This document shows, piece by piece, positions 1-12,200 of a stretch of 64,000 nt of DNA (within the stretch, counting starts at the first letter, position 1; every line of letters starts with the position of its first letter). Source of the DNA: Cardiocondyla obscurior (taxonomy: Eukaryota; Arthropoda; Insecta; Hymenoptera; Formicidae); assembly GCF_019399895.1 (NCBI RefSeq), contig NC_091866.1:1223501-1287500 (forward strand), written 5' to 3'. The notes beneath the pieces are model-generated. The model searched no databases. It saw nothing but the letters and a program-made list of their open reading frames with translations, and was not told where the DNA came from. The translations under genes and the position numbers were made by a program.

Positions 1-3000
1 AATAAACTCGTTAGTCGAAAGTGCAAGAATTTGTTTCTCGCGTAGGTATTTGCAACGAATTTACGTCAAGCCGGACTGCTTCAAACTGCTCAAAAGGGAT
101 TTTAAGAAATACGCTAGAGATGACGTGAAAAGAAATCATCCCGGTAAAAATAAAGAAAAAACACGTGCAAGGAAGGAGAGGAGGGAGTCGAAAGGGGCCG
201 CGGCGCGTGTACCATAGCGGAACGGGAGATAGGAAGAGGCCGAGCCGAGATAACTTGCAAAAATAATAATGGCCGTGAATACCGTATTACTCATCCACCG
301 GCGTTCCTTTCCGTTATCGGCTTCCGTATCCGCGGCATAGAGAAAGAGTAAGATAAAGGGCGAGAAAGAGAAGAGAAAGAGACACGAGATTAAAACAGAA
401 GTGGAGGAGACGAGAGGGGTTTAAAGGGGCGCAAGAGAACTCCGCGGACTATAAGAGATCGCGAGAGGGGGTTATACCCACCTGCGCAGCTATCGGCAAA
501 GATATTTGCCGCAGGGCACCGCGCGCGCCATCATTAGAATCTACCCTCAGGTACCCTCACGAGTACCTCCGCTTTGTGCCCACCGTGGACCGCCTTTCCC
601 CCCTTTCCTCTCTATTGCCTCGAGATACACCAATTCACCGATAAATCGTCTTTCCAACTTGTCCGTCTCTCTCCTATCCGTCTTACTTCCCTATTAACCC
701 GCATCCTTCTCACCCGATTCTCGCGAGCGACGTGAATAGAGTTCTTCTTTATCAATGCTTTGAAAGTCTAGCGCCGCCGATAGATATACATATGAAAAGC
801 AAGGGGTGATTTCGCGGGCCCTCGAACTGATGGATTGTAAAGGACACAGTTACGAGAGGAAAGCGGCCTCGAGGAATGGAATTAAGCTTGTTAAAACCGT
901 GGAAACGCGCACCACCGCGGGGCGACGTTTGAAAGACGCGAGAAGAGCTTTCAAGATGCACGTATTCTTATAAATTGTCTTTTAAAGTAGCAACCGTAAA
1001 AAGTAGTATTCACTTCAATACGCTAATTTACGTAAAAGTTAGCTTGTAACAAATCTAACAATTATTTTAACTAAGACAATAACGGAATGAATCTTTGGGA
1101 CAGATTTGCGTAAATCTTGAAAAAAAAAAAAAAAAGAATTATAATAACATGCATGAAAGCACAAGCATTGCAAACGATTGTATATTTCATCTATTTATGC
1201 ACTGCAGATAAAAGCAGTCAAGAGTCAAAATTAATGACTAAGGCAATTATAATATCACACCTGCATATTTTAAATAAAGTTTCTAACGCGAATAAAATAT
1301 TATCAGATCCGGTATATAATTAATGACCACCGGTGTACCTGTCACGTTTGAATAATTGAAAACGTAAAATTAAACACGCAGCCTTGCAAGTCATACGATA
1401 TTTATGATAACACGTTCATGTAGTTTAATCTTGTTAAATCGTTTCATTTCGCGACGCCACTCGTGACATTCTCCGCTAAAATAATTTAGCCCTACAATCC
1501 TTTTGGCACCGGTGCTTGTCCCTGGTAGCGCCAAATGTTCCACGGGACTATCGAGAGTGGATTTTGCCCGAGGGATCGCCGCCCCGTGACGATGTCGCCG
1601 TCGCAACAATTTCTGATAAATACTACAAGCGTCGCGGCTGACGCGACTCGAAGATGGCTCAGTGGAAGGATAAAAATGGGATAGATAAGGGCGGAAGCTT
1701 TCACGGCGTAAGTGCGAGCTCTTAGAAAACCGAGTGAGCGAGCTTCTTGTCGGCGATTGTTACACCGCGGCGTAGCACGTGTTGAGATTTATTTGAAACG
1801 GGGGTTTAATCGAATCGATTGAATCGTCAAGTATTGAGCCTCCAGCTCTGTACAAAATCGCGCATAATTTTCTCTTACAGAGAGGCAAGTCTTTCTATGC
1901 GCCACGTAATTTTCCCGAACAATTCGTACAATAATTTATGAATAACGATGTTTCCAATCGCAATAAGTATGTACAGGGGACAAATGACGAAAATTCGCAT
2001 AACCCGAAAATTTTCGATGACCGGAACGCGCGCCGCCGGACGTTACTAAACGGCCAAAGTAATGCTGATTAGTCTAATGGCTTTTGATTTAATGGCCGGT
2101 TGCAGCCACAAGCGTAGCCGGTCCGTGTATGGTATATCGGTTTAGTAATCGGCTGTCGGATTGCATGCGACGTGCAGTTTCGAGCGCGTGGCGCTCCTCG
2201 CTTAATACATCGCGCGACGCTTCGTTCGCAATTACAACAGAACAAATATTTATTAGTTTATTTAAAAAGCATTGCGCTATAAACCGAAAAGTGTTCCCGC
2301 CAATAGGATCGAACGTTCGCGTCCTTTTCGCCGATTCATTTCGAAACGCTTTTCGGTGCTCCGCACACAGCCCGCGCGCTGTTTACTCGTCATTATTCGA
2401 TTTGTGTTTTGTTTCAATTTTCCCGACGCTGTAAACGTGAGTGCTTTCAGGTAACGCAAACTTCAATTAGCGCGTATGTCGATTCTCGCGTCACGCACCT
2501 ACGCTTTCACCACGAGCGGCGAAGTGTCGCGAATCAAAATCGCGCCAAGTCGCGGCGCGTCTCGCGTACGAGGATGCATCTCTCTATAAAGATTGGCACG
2601 TGCCAGCCAGAATGTTCCCGGTGTCGTCGCCTTGAAAGCGTATTCACACCCTTCACGCCTCTCTTATTTTCTCTCTCTTTCCACTTTTCCGGCGCTTCTT
2701 CTTTATCCGCGCTTTTTTTTTTTTTTTTTATTTACCCTTTATTTGACGCTTGACACGCGACGCGCGTAATAGAATAACGGCCTCCCCGACGACGGAAGTG
2801 GCGCGCGACGATCTCCTCTGACGGAAGACAAACTTCAATCAATGCCGCCGGAGACAAAAGACGTTTGAGAGCGGAAAGACGACGACGGCGATGGCAACGG
2901 GCTGCACGGATTTATCTCATAAGTGCCGTCGATTTCCCTCAGCTTTCAAACCTTTCCACAAAATTTCCCCGAAACTTCGTGTCGACGAAGATTGGCCGAT

Positions 3001-4540
3001 GCCACGCTTAGCTTACGATATATTTTATGGATATCGAGTGATTTCGCCGTACCTTCTTTGCACGCATTGATCTCAAACGAGCAGCCTTCGCGGAGACTTT
3101 GCACGAAAATTACCTTTTTTTCCTTCGTAGACTGGTAGTATTCATAAAAATTTTTATGCAAAAATTGTCGTTGAAAATTCAACGTAAATGCAAAATGCTA
3201 GCGATATAGATTGCAATTTATTCCTCCAAATATTTTAAAAACGATAGAAAAAATATTTCGCGAAGATAAATCTTTTTTATAAATTTCCTCGCAGATGTTA
3301 TTATAATTTTCAAAACTCAGCTTTGTTAATCGTACTTTTTTTGCTAAAATTAATTGACTCAAAAATTAAAAAAAATAACATTCCGTGCACACTACGGGTT
3401 TAAACTTTCAAAATTGCGATGTACATTTAATTGAAAAGCTTATTTCTATACGTTCGCCCTGCGAGATGCTTGCAACTCACTCGCGATATTACTCCCTGCA
3501 ATATTGTATTAAGACAAATTGCCAACACGTGATTTACTCGCTATTGAAGATCATGCTACTGGATGAGAGAAACTTTTAATCTGATTACTTATTTGCACTA
3601 AGAATACCGAGTATGATTCCTATCGCCTAGAATTTATCTCTAAACTTCTTATCGCGATTTACCGCGGCTCGGTGCTTGCCGATAAAAAGGGAATTGCTGT
3701 GCAAGGATCTGCCTTCAGATTTTTAAGTAAATTTTTATCAACTATTATCAATTACAATAAAATAAATAGTCGACGCTTACGGAAGCCCCTGTCCTTCCCT
3801 ATCACTATTATTAAGCCATTTAATCTCACGAATTTTATTGAATTTTTTTCTTTTTTATTTTGGAAACTCAGTTTTTCCCTAACATACTTTTCTCCGCGTA
3901 TTTTCTGGGTTTTCTAAAAATTGAGACAACAAGTAGAATCGCATATATATATATCTGTGTATGAGTTCCAAGCAAGCTTTTAATTCAAGACCCGACTCCG
4001 GCAATCCTACTTGCAGCTGCGCGCCTTTAGAAATACAGAGAACGATAAAGCGTGCACGGTTTCTTTCAAACTCTCTTTGCAGCGATAATGCGCATCCGTC
4101 CCTCAGGGGTACAATCACTTTCGGAACGTGTCCGGCGCATTCCTTTGCATGTGACGCGTTTTCTCGCAGCGAGGATCACATTCGTCGAAAAGCGCTTCAA
4201 CGCGCGAAGCGACGGCATCTCGAATCGTTTTTCATCGGGCTCTTAATTTCGCGATAGAATACGGGGAGATGAAAAGAGCGGTAGCATCCGCGGCGGGTCC
4301 ATGAATGAGACCGTGAATTTATTTCACGCACATGCACGTATTCACGTAGTCCGCGAATTTACGACGTTCGCTCTTAGAAATCAAGCTCTCACATATCTTA
4401 CATACGTTTGGTCTACCTCGGCGACACTATTGGGATACGAATAAGATTGTATATTTCGACATTTTCTTTAATATATTTTCAACCTCTGCGAATGGAAAAC
4501 CACTTTGTCATTTTTGCAGAAAAGACATGAAAGAGAAAGC

Positions 4541-4574
<34 letters not shown>

Positions 4575-5103
4575 AATGTATTGTACTTTAGATAAAAAAA
4601 ACTAACATAAATCGTTGTAATTGTAAGATTGTTACACCACGGTAAACTTAAAATATGGAAAATAAAATAAAGAAAAGTCGAAAATATAAATATACAGAAA
4701 TCTTATTTTAAACGGAAGATGTAGATATTTAATCGTTGCCTTATCCGCGACGTAGATTACTTCTCTTACTTGACTTACTTTGTGCCGCGAGTGTGAATGT
4801 GTGAAAGTTATATTTAATAGTTCTAAACGGTAAGGTTGATTCTCGTAATAATTCGATAATACGCTTCAAAATACCGCGATAATTACGCGCAATAATTAGT
4901 ATCAATCTTTAAATTAATAATACACGAATTACGTATTAATATCATTTTATGCAATTTTATATATTGTATATTTTATTAATTTTATTATTTTATAATTTTT
5001 ATATAATGGTATCATTTTGTCTCAATTGTTTAAATTTTGTGAAACGCGTATTTTGCCCCAATCGTTTGTGACCCAAACCATAAGACCCAACAATGCGACT
5101 TAC
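1..5103. other. Gene-free stretch, left end
   Basis: No supportable gene was found. Open frames here are short, occur on both strands and often lack an ATG, as expected in moderately GC-rich noncoding DNA. Visible low-complexity tracts are an A-run near 1120, a T-run near 2711-2727, and an A-run followed by TA repeats near 4541-4570. The last kilobase becomes strongly AT-rich and is where the minus-strand transcript of the exon cluster at 5.1-7.4 kb would run out. I could not pick a polyadenylation site. Confidence 0.6.
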
Positions 5104-5140
5104 CGATCTGCATCAGCGAGGTTGAAGATACTGCCGGTGA
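5104..5140 (-). other. Candidate micro-exon A1 (37 nt)
   Basis: On the minus strand the block is preceded by the acceptor TGTTACAG and followed by the donor GTAAGT. Both signals recur at the homologous micro-exon at 36700-36740, and the acceptor also at 5985-6015. At 37 nt it is not a multiple of three. No protein role can be assigned. Confidence 0.5.
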
Positions 5141-5318
5141 CTGTAACATAAAATAAGAACATTAATGTAGAGATGCTAAAAATATTTTATTTTATTAAAT
5201 TTAAAAGAATTACGCGTCTCTAATTGATATTTTAATTTTGAAATTGATATTTTAAAAATAAATTAATCTGTTAATAAGACATAAATCAGGCGATTTTATG
5301 TAAAGAATTGATGCTTAC

Positions 5319-5675
5319 TTAAAAGATGCCTCGCCGATGCATGTTGCCCTTTCCGAGCCTGGTCCTCCACTCAGCTGGGACGTGACGAGTCATCCTTCCG
5401 CGCACTGGAAACCCGCGTAAATCGCGACCGTGAATTTAAGATCGCGAGAAATAATCACTGTCTCTCGCGCGATGGTACTTATACGACACTCCCGTTTAAG
5501 AAATTCGAATAACAAAAGCAGCCGCGCGATTACTTTAGCGAATTTCCCGATACGCCCGACGAACTGGCTGCAGTTCGTTCAATTAGTAATATCGGCGACG
5601 AGAAGACAACTCCTTCAGATTTTCACCGAAACAAAACGTTTGTTTTGTTTTGATAAAAATCCGCGGTGTCGTGAG
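5319..5675 (-). other. Candidate large exon A2 (357 nt)
   Basis: The minus-strand acceptor is ATTTTTTCAG and the donor GTAAGC. The 3' half matches the block at 36957-37187 and almost its whole length matches 37294-37571. Shared landmarks on the plus strand include a motif close to cgacgaac-ggctgc-gttcgtt, a taatatcggcg motif and a cgaccgtgaatttaa-like motif. The frame that is arginine-rich in the other copies ends here in TAA exactly at the donor. The acceptor choice is less certain than the donor, because other AGs lie nearby. Confidence 0.5.
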
Positions 5676-5984
5676 CTGAAAAAATATCAAGTTAAATTAC
5701 ACACGATTGTATGTAATTTATATTGATATTTAAAATAATATGAATTAGTTGTTACATACATTATTTTCCAAATTTCACGTGTCTCTTTTAATTTATACTT
5801 ATTAATATTTTTATTTAATATTACATTAGATTATTCCGTACACACGTTTTATGTAGTCGTATTATATTAAATTGTTTTATAATCCGTTATTAATTTTATT
5901 TTTTCAATGTCAATATAATTTTTCCCACCCGAAATACTAACGCTATAGAACTAATACTACAAAAAAAAATCTCATGCGACCCAC

Positions 5985-6015
5985 CGTTGCTGGCAGCGGA
6001 GTTTTGTAGCTGATC
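5985..6015 (-). other. Candidate micro-exon A3 (31 nt)
   Basis: This block aligns with the micro-exons at 5104-5140 and 36700-36740. The acceptor TGTTACAG is intact. The donor has changed from GTAAGT to GTGGGT, which is weaker but usable. The sequence shared with 36700-36740 includes a gcggagtt motif on the plus strand. Confidence 0.45.
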
Positions 6016-6184
6016 CTGTAACATAAAAATAAAAATATTAATTTAGATATGCTGAATGATAATTTAAACCTTTAAAAAAAAATTATACACGCTTTTATTT
6101 AGTTTATCAAATAAATAATTAAAACTAAATATCTATTATCGAAACAACTGTAGTAATTATGTGAAAACGAGGAGTGATGCTTAC

Positions 6185-6331
6185 CGTAAAGTTGCTCCGC
6201 TGATGCAGGATGCCTCTCCAAGGCCTCCTCCTCCTCTCAGGATGACTGGGATAGGTCGAATCCTTCTTCCGGGCACAGGACACGCTCGGGAAGATGTTGA
6301 CTCCTTTGTCGTGCCCATAGAAAAAAGTATT
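6185..6331 (-). other. Candidate large exon A4 (147 nt)
   Basis: The minus-strand acceptor is ATGTTACAG and the donor GTAAGC. The 3' half closely matches 36957-37187, sharing a purine stretch of repeated AGG triplets and the end motif GCGGAGCAAC before the donor. One frame reads ERRRRPWRGILHQRSNFT, against ERRRRPRKGIIYWRSNLT at the other site. The similarity is also strong at DNA level, and indels upstream change the frame between copies, so coding status is doubtful. Confidence 0.55.
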
Positions 6332-7115
6332 CTGTAACATAAAATTAAATAATCGCTTTAGTAAAGAAATTTAGAGTTGAAACGGGAAGGATTAAAAGGA
6401 TTGTCGCGAAATGAGAAAATAGAAATTATATGTGAAGTTTTGACTTTATTAAAATTCTCCGCGTTGATATTGGGTGCTTTCCAGTAAACGACACAGAAAC
6501 ACAAGTGATTTTTACCTTCGTACAAAGCTCCGATATCTGTGTGTTTACTGCAGACTCTGGAACACCGCGTGAAGGCCACGCGTCCTCCGTCGCCCGTCCT
6601 CTGTTTATGTATGCCTATTGCAGGAACATTCCATTAAGATAAAAATATAAATTACTTTCATAACGTTTAGTAAGTCTTTTCCGCGTCCGGAGTATCCGTT
6701 GCGGAAGTTTAATCGCGTCGAGAATCATCTCCGTACTCCGTACTACCGTACTCGAACTCGTGTATCGCTGCCGACTACGAACGGTTCATTTCTCGACTGC
6801 GTACGCCGTACTCGTCGGAGTAGGGAAAGGATAGCGCGGACAGTACCTGGGTCAGCAATGACCCAGTGCAGTGACCTACTTTCGGACCTATCTCAACCGC
6901 TGGCTGCTCGACGTACGCGAGTGACCTTCCACACATCTACAGCGTCAACCATCATGAACGTGTGCACAGCGCGTGCGAGTCACGTACGCCGCCCGAGTTA
7001 CCGACCGTGTTAGCGACCGTGTTTGCCTGCCCGGCCCGCCAGCTACGCAGCGATCGCAGCGGTCAACCAGCAAAAGCGAATATCACTTGCGTATATAAAT
7101 GCACATATCACTTAC

Positions 7116-7362
7116 TTTGATGGAAGGAGCAGTGACTTTGGAGGCTCTCTGCACGTAGAACGTGATGAGGGGAAGGTGATTTTAGTCAAGTTGCGTCTAT
7201 CCTCGTCAGAGATCCGTAGAACTTTCAATCTGAACGGAGCGCGTCTTGCGCAGATCCTCCGTCGCCGAGCGCTCGAGTGGGACTGAGAAAGGATGGCTCC
7301 GGGCCTAGCGAACGAGCCACCGCGCATGCGTTGCAAGCACTCCAATGTTCAGGCTGTCCCAA
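7116..7362 (-). other. Candidate upstream exon A5 (247 nt)
   Basis: The minus-strand acceptor TATTTTAACAG (exon start 7362) and the strong donor GTAAGTGA (after 7116) bound a block more GC-rich than its flanks. It lies on the upstream side of the left cluster. Distance from 7362 to the shared outer flank at about 7620 is near that from the donor-bounded block at 38260 to 38522, so the two sites may be positional counterparts. I see no recognisable peptide. Confidence 0.35.
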
Positions 7363-7802
7363 CTGTTAAAATAAAATATTAAATTTAATGCAGCGCGAAT
7401 ATGTAAATGATGGATATGCCGATATATTCAATCGATCGAATTAATCATTTGTATTTTACTTAAATCACTGAAGTAAATTAATATAATTAATGTCCGCATG
7501 ATCTAAACTATATATATTTAATTTAATTTTATATACGTAATTAATCATTTATATAGTTAAATATATATTAGTATTATTTAAAAGAATAAAAAATGTTTAG
7601 AGTAACATGTGAAATATGCACGTACATCAGCAATGAATTGCTGAGTTATTAAACATAAAGTCGTTTTCTTTAATGTCGAAGAAACAAAAGTAACTAACAC
7701 AGGCTTTGTAATCTAAAATAAGAAAAAAAAAATTTTTTTTAATTAAAACATAATTTAATTTTTTACTTATTAATCAACCAGCTATAATTATTTTTAACTG
7801 CA

Positions 7803-8219
7803 ATGATTGATATACAAATACATATGTCCGGAGCAATTTATTTGCGGCATGTAATTGTGCAGCAAAATAAAATATTTTTGTCGTCGCGTATCGTTCGGCG
7901 AGCATCTGAAAAACAATCTCCTGTCTATCGTAAAACGATTAAATATCCATATTTGGCAATGGTATACGATGACGTTAACTCTCTAGCTTTATTTCAAACG
8001 CAGTATTTTATCGTAATGCTTGACGTTTACGTCGACTATGCTGGTTACAGGCAGACAAATAGTTGGGTAAACTGTATGACAAATCTGTTTTTTTCCCAGA
8101 GTTATAAAAAGTCGCTAAAAAATATATATATCCGATCGGGTATAAAACTGATCAGTTTTGCGAGCGGCTGCGGACACCGAGTAATAAAAATATTGAACCC
8201 GGGCAAAGTAAATTGGTAG
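7803..8219 (+). CDS. Isolated 138-codon ORF in AT-rich DNA
   Basis: An ATG-initiated frame of 138 residues is open in DNA rich in A and T, where stop codons should be frequent. The product has no signal peptide, membrane segment or family motif that I recognise, and no neighbour suggests a role. A pyrimidine-rich stretch with an AG lies inside the ORF near 8085-8100, so part may be spurious. Chance remains quite possible. Confidence 0.2.
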   Translation: MIDIQIHMSGAIYLRHVIVQQNKIFLSSRIVRRASEKQSPVYRKTIKYPYLAMVYDDVNSLALFQTQYFIVMLDVYVDYAGYRQTNSWVNCMTNLFFSQSYKKSLKNIYIRSGIKLISFASGCGHRVIKILNPGKVNW

Positions 8220-9149
8220 AGTAAAATTAGACGTGATTTTATTATATCGTCAACGCCAGATAAATATAGACACGCGATTTATTTCTTTCATTTTCAAGTA
8301 GTTTGTAAGAACTATTTATTAATAAGTTATATTTCGCATTCGCCTATTTTCTAACCGGACGTTTTATATCCTTCGAGCAGAAATTAATTATATTTTTGTT
8401 TCATAAGATCGAGATACGATCGAATAGAATTGCATCAATCTATTCCGCGTGTACCGCGTTTTTCTCTATTGCTGCGCCGAAAATCGCTTCGGGGCTTCAA
8501 CTTCGCTTTGATAGCTTAAGCGCTCGGTCGGGCAGAGCGTTTTCGTAGAGTCTCGCTCTGAAAATTGCACGGTATTTTTTTTCTTCGCTACAATTTACGT
8601 AATTAGTTCCGTTTCTAAAGTCGCAATAAAAAAAATATATATATAACTATATTGTCTATTTAGAATATACACAAGATTGCGCGATTCTATACCTGGACAG
8701 AGTAAATTCATCGGGGAACAGTCGACGAATCTGTGTTAATTCTCGAGGTAACGCGACACATATAAAGTTTAAGAGCCGTTTTACAGGAATAAAATTATCT
8801 TTTCGGTGCCCGAGAGATTTTAATATTAATTTAAATATGTAATTTCGCGTTTGCCGTGCGCGTTACGTTTTCTCTCGATTCCGTTCTAAAGTGCAAACGC
8901 AGCCGGACGGTGCGATACATTTCCCGCGATTTACGCCCAGGGGTAACGTGGACAGATCGGGCCATCAACTAGGGACGACGCATTAAAAACTTTAAAACTT
9001 GGCCCCTTATCATCCGGGTGTATCCCGGGCGCATAAACGCGCGTCCGCGACGTGCACGACTCTTTCCACTGCGCAGGAGGAGATCCCTCATAACTCCCGT
9101 ATTCGCGAGCGTGTGTTGGTACATCCGCGGATGCATTGTTGTGTACAAT

Positions 9150-9200
<51 letters not shown>

Positions 9201-9243
9201 AATGCATGTATATGTATGCATGTATATATACGTGTATATACAC
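9150..9243. repeat. TA/CATA microsatellite
   Basis: About 38 nt of nearly pure TA dinucleotide is followed by a mixed tract of tatg, catg and tgta units. Both strands translate to Ile-Tyr or Tyr-Thr runs, which explains the spurious ORFs here. Confidence 0.9.
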
Positions 9244-12200
9244 GAAAGAATTCCAGGCAATGCCGAGGGGTAGAAAAGAGAAGCGGCGGCGAGATGAGGG
9301 AGTGGGTTAGATGGGTATTTTACGTTTGAGGGGTTAGTAAGCCCCTGATGTATTACTGGCTGAGCCTGCGGAGTCAGCGCTGCCGGTCCAACAAACTGGA
9401 CAATCCGATTTTTTCCTTCTCCTCTCCTCTTTCTTCCTTTCTGTCGGTTCCCGCGCCGCTACGCGGAAAAGAACCGAGAAAAGGGATAGATAGACTCGAC
9501 TCGAAAATGGAGAACAACGTAACCTTTTCTTTCTTTCCCTCTATCGTCGCGCCCGTGTTTGCACCAATACGGGGTGAACTTGGCGATTTTTTCCGGATAC
9601 GGTACAAATTGTAATCCCCGCCGAATTGCATTGGGATAGCAGCTACGCGTGATCTTAATGAAGTACGGTATCGATTCTCGCGATAAAGCTCCCCCGAAAT
9701 CCTCGATAAAGGAAAATTATTCTTCCCTTTGCCACGCTTTGACATTTCATAATAATTTCAGTTTTCCGATCATTAATCACGCATGCGAAATTATTATTAT
9801 TATTATGCCGCGTATTTTTGTAATATACTAATTATTATGAAAATCACTGGAACATTAATTATGTAACAAACATAACAATTATAATTTGACTGTAATGATT
9901 ACCATGCGCTTTCGCGCATTGTGCGTAAAACTAACTAGTGTAGATCATTATGTTTCCACCTGAATATATTAACATGCATTAATGAAGAAATATTTTCCCA
10001 TATTATTACTGGGCAATTACAATCATTCATTAGGATGCCCATGCGATTTCGGTGAAGTAGATATCCAAAATTCGTTGTATATATAATTACAATAATTAAT
10101 TAATAGCAATTTAATATTTGACGTATATGACCATCTTTGCGGAACAAATCGTTTGTTCCAAACGAGGGTTATTCTATATGTAACCTAATTACAAATTATA
10201 ATTAAACTTTCTGCGTTCATGAGGGTAATTAAAATTAGCTCATATTACACCACGTGTTTTTGTAACGCGCGGTTTTTAATTATTATATTTAATTAAAACT
10301 CGACGATGAAATTATAAACAAATGAGGAGCACAGAAAAATGAATAGCGGGTAAAAATAAGTGATACTTTTGACAACCTATACTATAGTATAAAAGAAGCA
10401 GTTTTTGCATTGACAATTTAACTGTAAATAATTTTTACGTTTTATCGACCTTTTGACAATAAAAAAAAAAAGAATATAAAAGAAAAGAAATGGACACATA
10501 ATTTTTTTACTAAAGCATTTTAGCTGCAAGCGTAGCTTCTCAGATAATTAAACCCCAAATCTCATTTAATGAGAATCTATGCCTCTGCAATGCCGCGGTA
10601 AGATGGCACAATGGGGAAAACATACTTGCGGTTGCAGCAAGCGCTTACTTTTCTTAATTATATTGGTGTAATAATAACAACGCAATGTAACACGAGAACC
10701 ACATTGTCTTATACAAATTTAAACATATTACTCATTTCGAAACAGGTAAAATGTTTGATAAAATCTTTATTCTTCGAACAATGACTATTAATATTAATTT
10801 TCGAATTACTAATCAAATGTAGCTGTATCGATATTTTTTAAGAGAGCTATTTTCGGATATTTAATATTGTGTACACAATATAATTAAAATCTTTTTTTTT
10901 TCTCAAGCTACGCTTTGTCCCTGGCGTTCCAGGCATTCGACAGATTTTACGCGTTCGAACACGACGTAATCGCTCTTTGTTGCCCGAATTAAATACCTTT
11001 CTTGAAGACGTAATTTGCAAAGGGCGACGTCACTTCGATACGAATTTACCAAATCAAGAAGGAGCGCGCTAGAGCACAAAGGTTGCCGGAGCAACGAAGT
11101 GCTGGAACTCGCGCGAGGACCTACGTAGGTGCCATGTAAGTAGAAAGACTCATTATGTAGTCAGCCCGCGCGGGAGACGTCTTCAAAGGCAGAGTACGGG
11201 TAAAGGTACTTCTGTGAATCACGGAAACCGAGGTCAGGCACCGTCTAACTCCGTCGGCAACCAACGGCAACAATAGCGGAGACACCACCCGGTTGTGGTT
11301 ACCTTAGGCTCATTGTCACCCAACGGCCGGCTCGACCAGGTAGTCGAACTTCCGTCGCGGAAAAGGAAGTTTGGTTCTCGCAGTTTCCGCGGCGAACTTT
11401 GGTCAGAATGCGACGCGGCGTTCCCTTGTCCTGGCCGGGCGAATCTCGACAATCTCGCAAATTGACACGGAATCAACAGCTGCCAGACGGAGAACCGTCG
11501 AAGGTGAACAGTCGGCAATGCCAGATTTAAAAATAGACCGTAGTATATTTTAGTGAACATTAATTCAATTAAATTGAAATCCTCGAAATAATCCCAGCTT
11601 CATTTAATTTTAATCGCGGCATTACGATATAATTTCCGTGCTTCACGTATATAAATATAAGAACAATTCTGTCGTGGTCACATAATAATTTCAACGACTG
11701 CGGAAAATAACACAGACGTCGGTCGCCATCCGAGAGATTGGCAGAAAATCCGTGCCGGCAGGTGAGACGAGCCGGGCCGGTTGCCTTGAATTGGATATTG
11801 AAAGTCCGCGAAGTATTGCAATCAAGATCCGATTAATTGCGTTCCTTTGATTTATACGCGGCTCCCGGGCGAAGTTATATAAAGTTAATCCGGACGATTT
11901 TCGAAGAGAGAAGGCAGGGAAAAAACAGAGAGAGAAAGAGAACAGGGGAGTCGGCGCAGCGACAGTCCCGTCTGTAAAGGACGCGCGTGGCTGAAGCTCG
12001 AGTTGCAGAAGACGGAGAGAGAGTCTTTCAACTTTTTTTCCAGGAGCCTCAAAGAGAGTGGAGCTTTTCAAGGATTGGACGTCGATCGTGGGCGCCAGGT
12101 TGCCGACTCGAGGAGAGACAGACAGGGACTTGATGGAGGCGCGGCAGAAAGTCGCCTAGATAGAGCAGCTTTCTTAAATTTCAGTGTACAAACGTCTCGC

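Larger units (their letters stand above)
5104..7716 (-). repeat. Duplicated exon cluster, left copy
   Basis: This region shares blocks with 36700-38620 in the same orientation. It holds five splice-bounded blocks on the minus strand: 7116-7362, 6185-6331, 5985-6015, 5319-5675 and 5104-5140. Two large-plus-micro-exon units (6185-6331 with 5985-6015, and 5319-5675 with 5104-5140) resemble each other and the right-hand copy, including the intron start motif that reads ctgtaacata on the plus strand. Outer flank similarity reaches about 7716, matching 38522-38620. Whether it is transcribed is inferred from splice-site conservation only. Confidence 0.7.

Noticed and set aside
6512..6546. Extra micro-exon upstream of block 6185-6331
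   Set aside because: It has an AG and a weak GTAAAA donor but no similarity in the right orientation to the other micro-exons.
8931..9329. Frames with Tyr-Ile repeats
   Set aside because: They read through the TA microsatellite.
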